From contig DONH01000158.1 of the NCBI GenBank assembly GCA_003509235.1, positions 1 through 5,393 on the forward strand: a stretch of DNA of 5,393 nucleotides. The letters are read 5' to 3'. This document shows, one piece after another, positions 4,528 through 5,393 of this stretch. The position numbers and the translations under genes were made by a program. How positions within the stretch are numbered: position 1 is the stretch's first letter; each line of letters begins with the position of its first letter. A model generated the notes under the pieces. The model was not told where the DNA came from, ran no database searches, and saw only the letters and a list, made by a program, of their open reading frames with translations. The stretch comes from Planctomycetaceae bacterium (GTDB lineage Bacteria > Planctomycetota > Planctomycetia > Pirellulales > UBA1268).

Positions 4528-5393
4528 ATGGCTGACTGCGTTGAAATTTTGGCAGATCTTGTTCGCTGTCCGAGCGTAAATCCGATGGGTCGCGCTCTTT
4601 CAGGGCCTGAATACCTTGAAGGGAGGGTGACCGAGTATCTTCTCAATCGGCTCAGTAAAGTCGGAATAACTGCCGTTCGGCAGCACGTTTCCCCAGGACG
4701 TGAGAACGTGGTCGCTGTGTTACCAGCCACCAGATCAAATTCACCTGTGCTTCTTTGGGATGCCCATCAGGACACGGTTCCTGTTGATCGCATGACAATC
4801 CAGCCATTTTCTCCGACTATTAAGAATGGCCAGTTATTCGGACGAGGAGCATGTGACGTCAAAGGAGGTATGGCGTCAATGGTGGCAGCACTTGAGGATT
4901 TATCAACTTTCGAAGCACGGCAAGCTTCAGTTATTTTTGTCGCAAGCGTAAATGAAGAGTTTGGTTTTTCAGGAGCGAAAGCTTTTACCACGCTCCTTGA
5001 AATGTGTGGTTGTGAGAGTGATGAGGGGGCGGAAGAATTGATTCAATCTGTTTTGTCTGGCCTACCAGACATGGTCGTTGTGGCTGAACCAACTGGTCTT
5101 CATTTGGTAACCCAACATAAAGGGGCAGTTCGTTGGCGGATGACAGTCCACGGTCAGGCTTGTCATAGTTCTAATCCGGAGAAAGGGCTGAATGCAATTT
5201 ATTCTGCTTCAAGAGTTGCGCTGGTGTTGGAGTCTTTGGCGCAAAAAATTTCTCTTCGTGACACATCGCATCCTTGCGGTGCACCAACACTCAGTGTGGG
5301 GACGATCCACGGTGGCATGGGTGTAAACCTCGTGCCAGATCGTGTTGTCCTTGAAATTGATCGTAGATTGGTACCCGGAGAAGACCCGCTGAT
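4528..5393 (+). CDS. M20-family metallopeptidase / ArgE-DapE-like deacylase, N-terminal 288 codons, cut by window edge
   Basis: This is a predicted cytoplasmic zinc-dependent hydrolase that would cleave an amide bond of a small N-acylated amino acid or dipeptide; the exact substrate is not readable. The catalytic domain begins with PSVNPMGR (15-22). Metal-site motifs are AHQDTVP with His80 and Asp82, GRGACDVKGG with Asp110, NEEFGFSGA with Glu143 (likely general base) and Glu144, and AEPTG with Glu187. The lid/dimerisation domain follows from about 195, with QHKGAVRW, GQACHSSNP containing His213, and EIDRRLVPGEDP at 276-287. The last metal-binding His expected near the C-terminus lies beyond the window. 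All visible key residues are present. ATG 4528 is the only good start because TGA (4522-4524) closes the frame just upstream; GGA at 4518-4520 is a weak Shine-Dalgarno. The gene is divergent from nuoJ and not obviously related to it in function. ArgE-like is my best guess within the family, so no symbol is given. Confidence 0.92.
   Translation, partial: MADCVEILADLVRCPSVNPMGRALSGPEYLEGRVTEYLLNRLSKVGITAVRQHVSPGRENVVAVLPATRSNSPVLLWDAHQDTVPVDRMTIQPFSPTIKNGQLFGRGACDVKGGMASMVAALEDLSTFEARQASVIFVASVNEEFGFSGAKAFTTLLEMCGCESDEGAEELIQSVLSGLPDMVVVAEPTGLHLVTQHKGAVRWRMTVHGQACHSSNPEKGLNAIYSASRVALVLESLAQKISLRDTSHPCGAPTLSVGTIHGGMGVNLVPDRVVLEIDRRLVPGEDPL

Noticed and set aside
4482..4730. Minus-strand open frame of 82 codons opposite the M20 gene start
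   Set aside because: It lacks family features and lies opposite a well-supported coding frame; it is an antisense shadow.
1..5393. CRISPR array, insertion sequence, tRNA or toxin-antitoxin pair
   Set aside because: No repeat-spacer pattern, transposase frame, terminal repeats or tRNA-like fold was found on reading both strands by eye.

Overview
The window holds one end of a respiratory complex I membrane-arm operon on the minus strand and, divergent from it, the start of an M20-family metallopeptidase gene on the plus strand. The protein sequences suggest a member of the Planctomycetota or a close relative. The M20 N-terminus (PSVNPMGR, an SGPE segment, AHQDTVPVD, GRGACDVKGG), the extended NuoK C-terminus and the NuoM signature FYVFFEFTLVPLFFLIGI all resemble planctomycete proteins as I remember them. 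No database search was possible, so the taxonomy is inference. Base composition is moderate to AT-leaning, and Shine-Dalgarno signals are weak throughout.

Minus strand, in transcription order: nuoJ (4092-3301), nuoK (3274-2852), nuoL (2781-544) and the first 163 codons of nuoM (489 to the window edge). Gaps are 26, 70 and 54 nt with no overlaps, which fits one operon in the usual J-K-L-M order. No nuoI or other peripheral-arm gene precedes nuoJ; a 435-nt divergent intergenic region does. The operon therefore begins at nuoJ, and nuoA-I, if present, must lie elsewhere. In complex I, NuoJ and NuoK form the link between the quinone site and the antiporter-like subunits, and NuoL and NuoM are two of the antiporter-like proton channels.

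The most notable result is that this membrane arm looks altered at its proton-relay residues while keeping intact reading frames and overall family sequence. NuoK has lost both membrane glutamates (E. coli E36 and E72 become Gly and Lys). NuoJ has lost the Tyr-Ala-Gly-Ala core of its TM3 pi-bulge helix and apparently the conserved Glu of its last helix. NuoL carries Asn at two conserved Asp sites (E. coli D178 and D400) and lacks one residue in the helix holding H254. The NuoL lysines and histidines, and the conserved Glu in NuoL and NuoM, are kept. This could be a complex I paralogue with a changed or disabled proton path, or a second copy under relaxed selection.

Plus strand: after the intergenic region (4093-4527), which contains several dyads and a weak terminator-like hairpin but no convincing gene, an ArgE/DapE-like M20 hydrolase starts at 4528 and runs off the end of the window. 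Its visible metal-binding and catalytic residues are all canonical.
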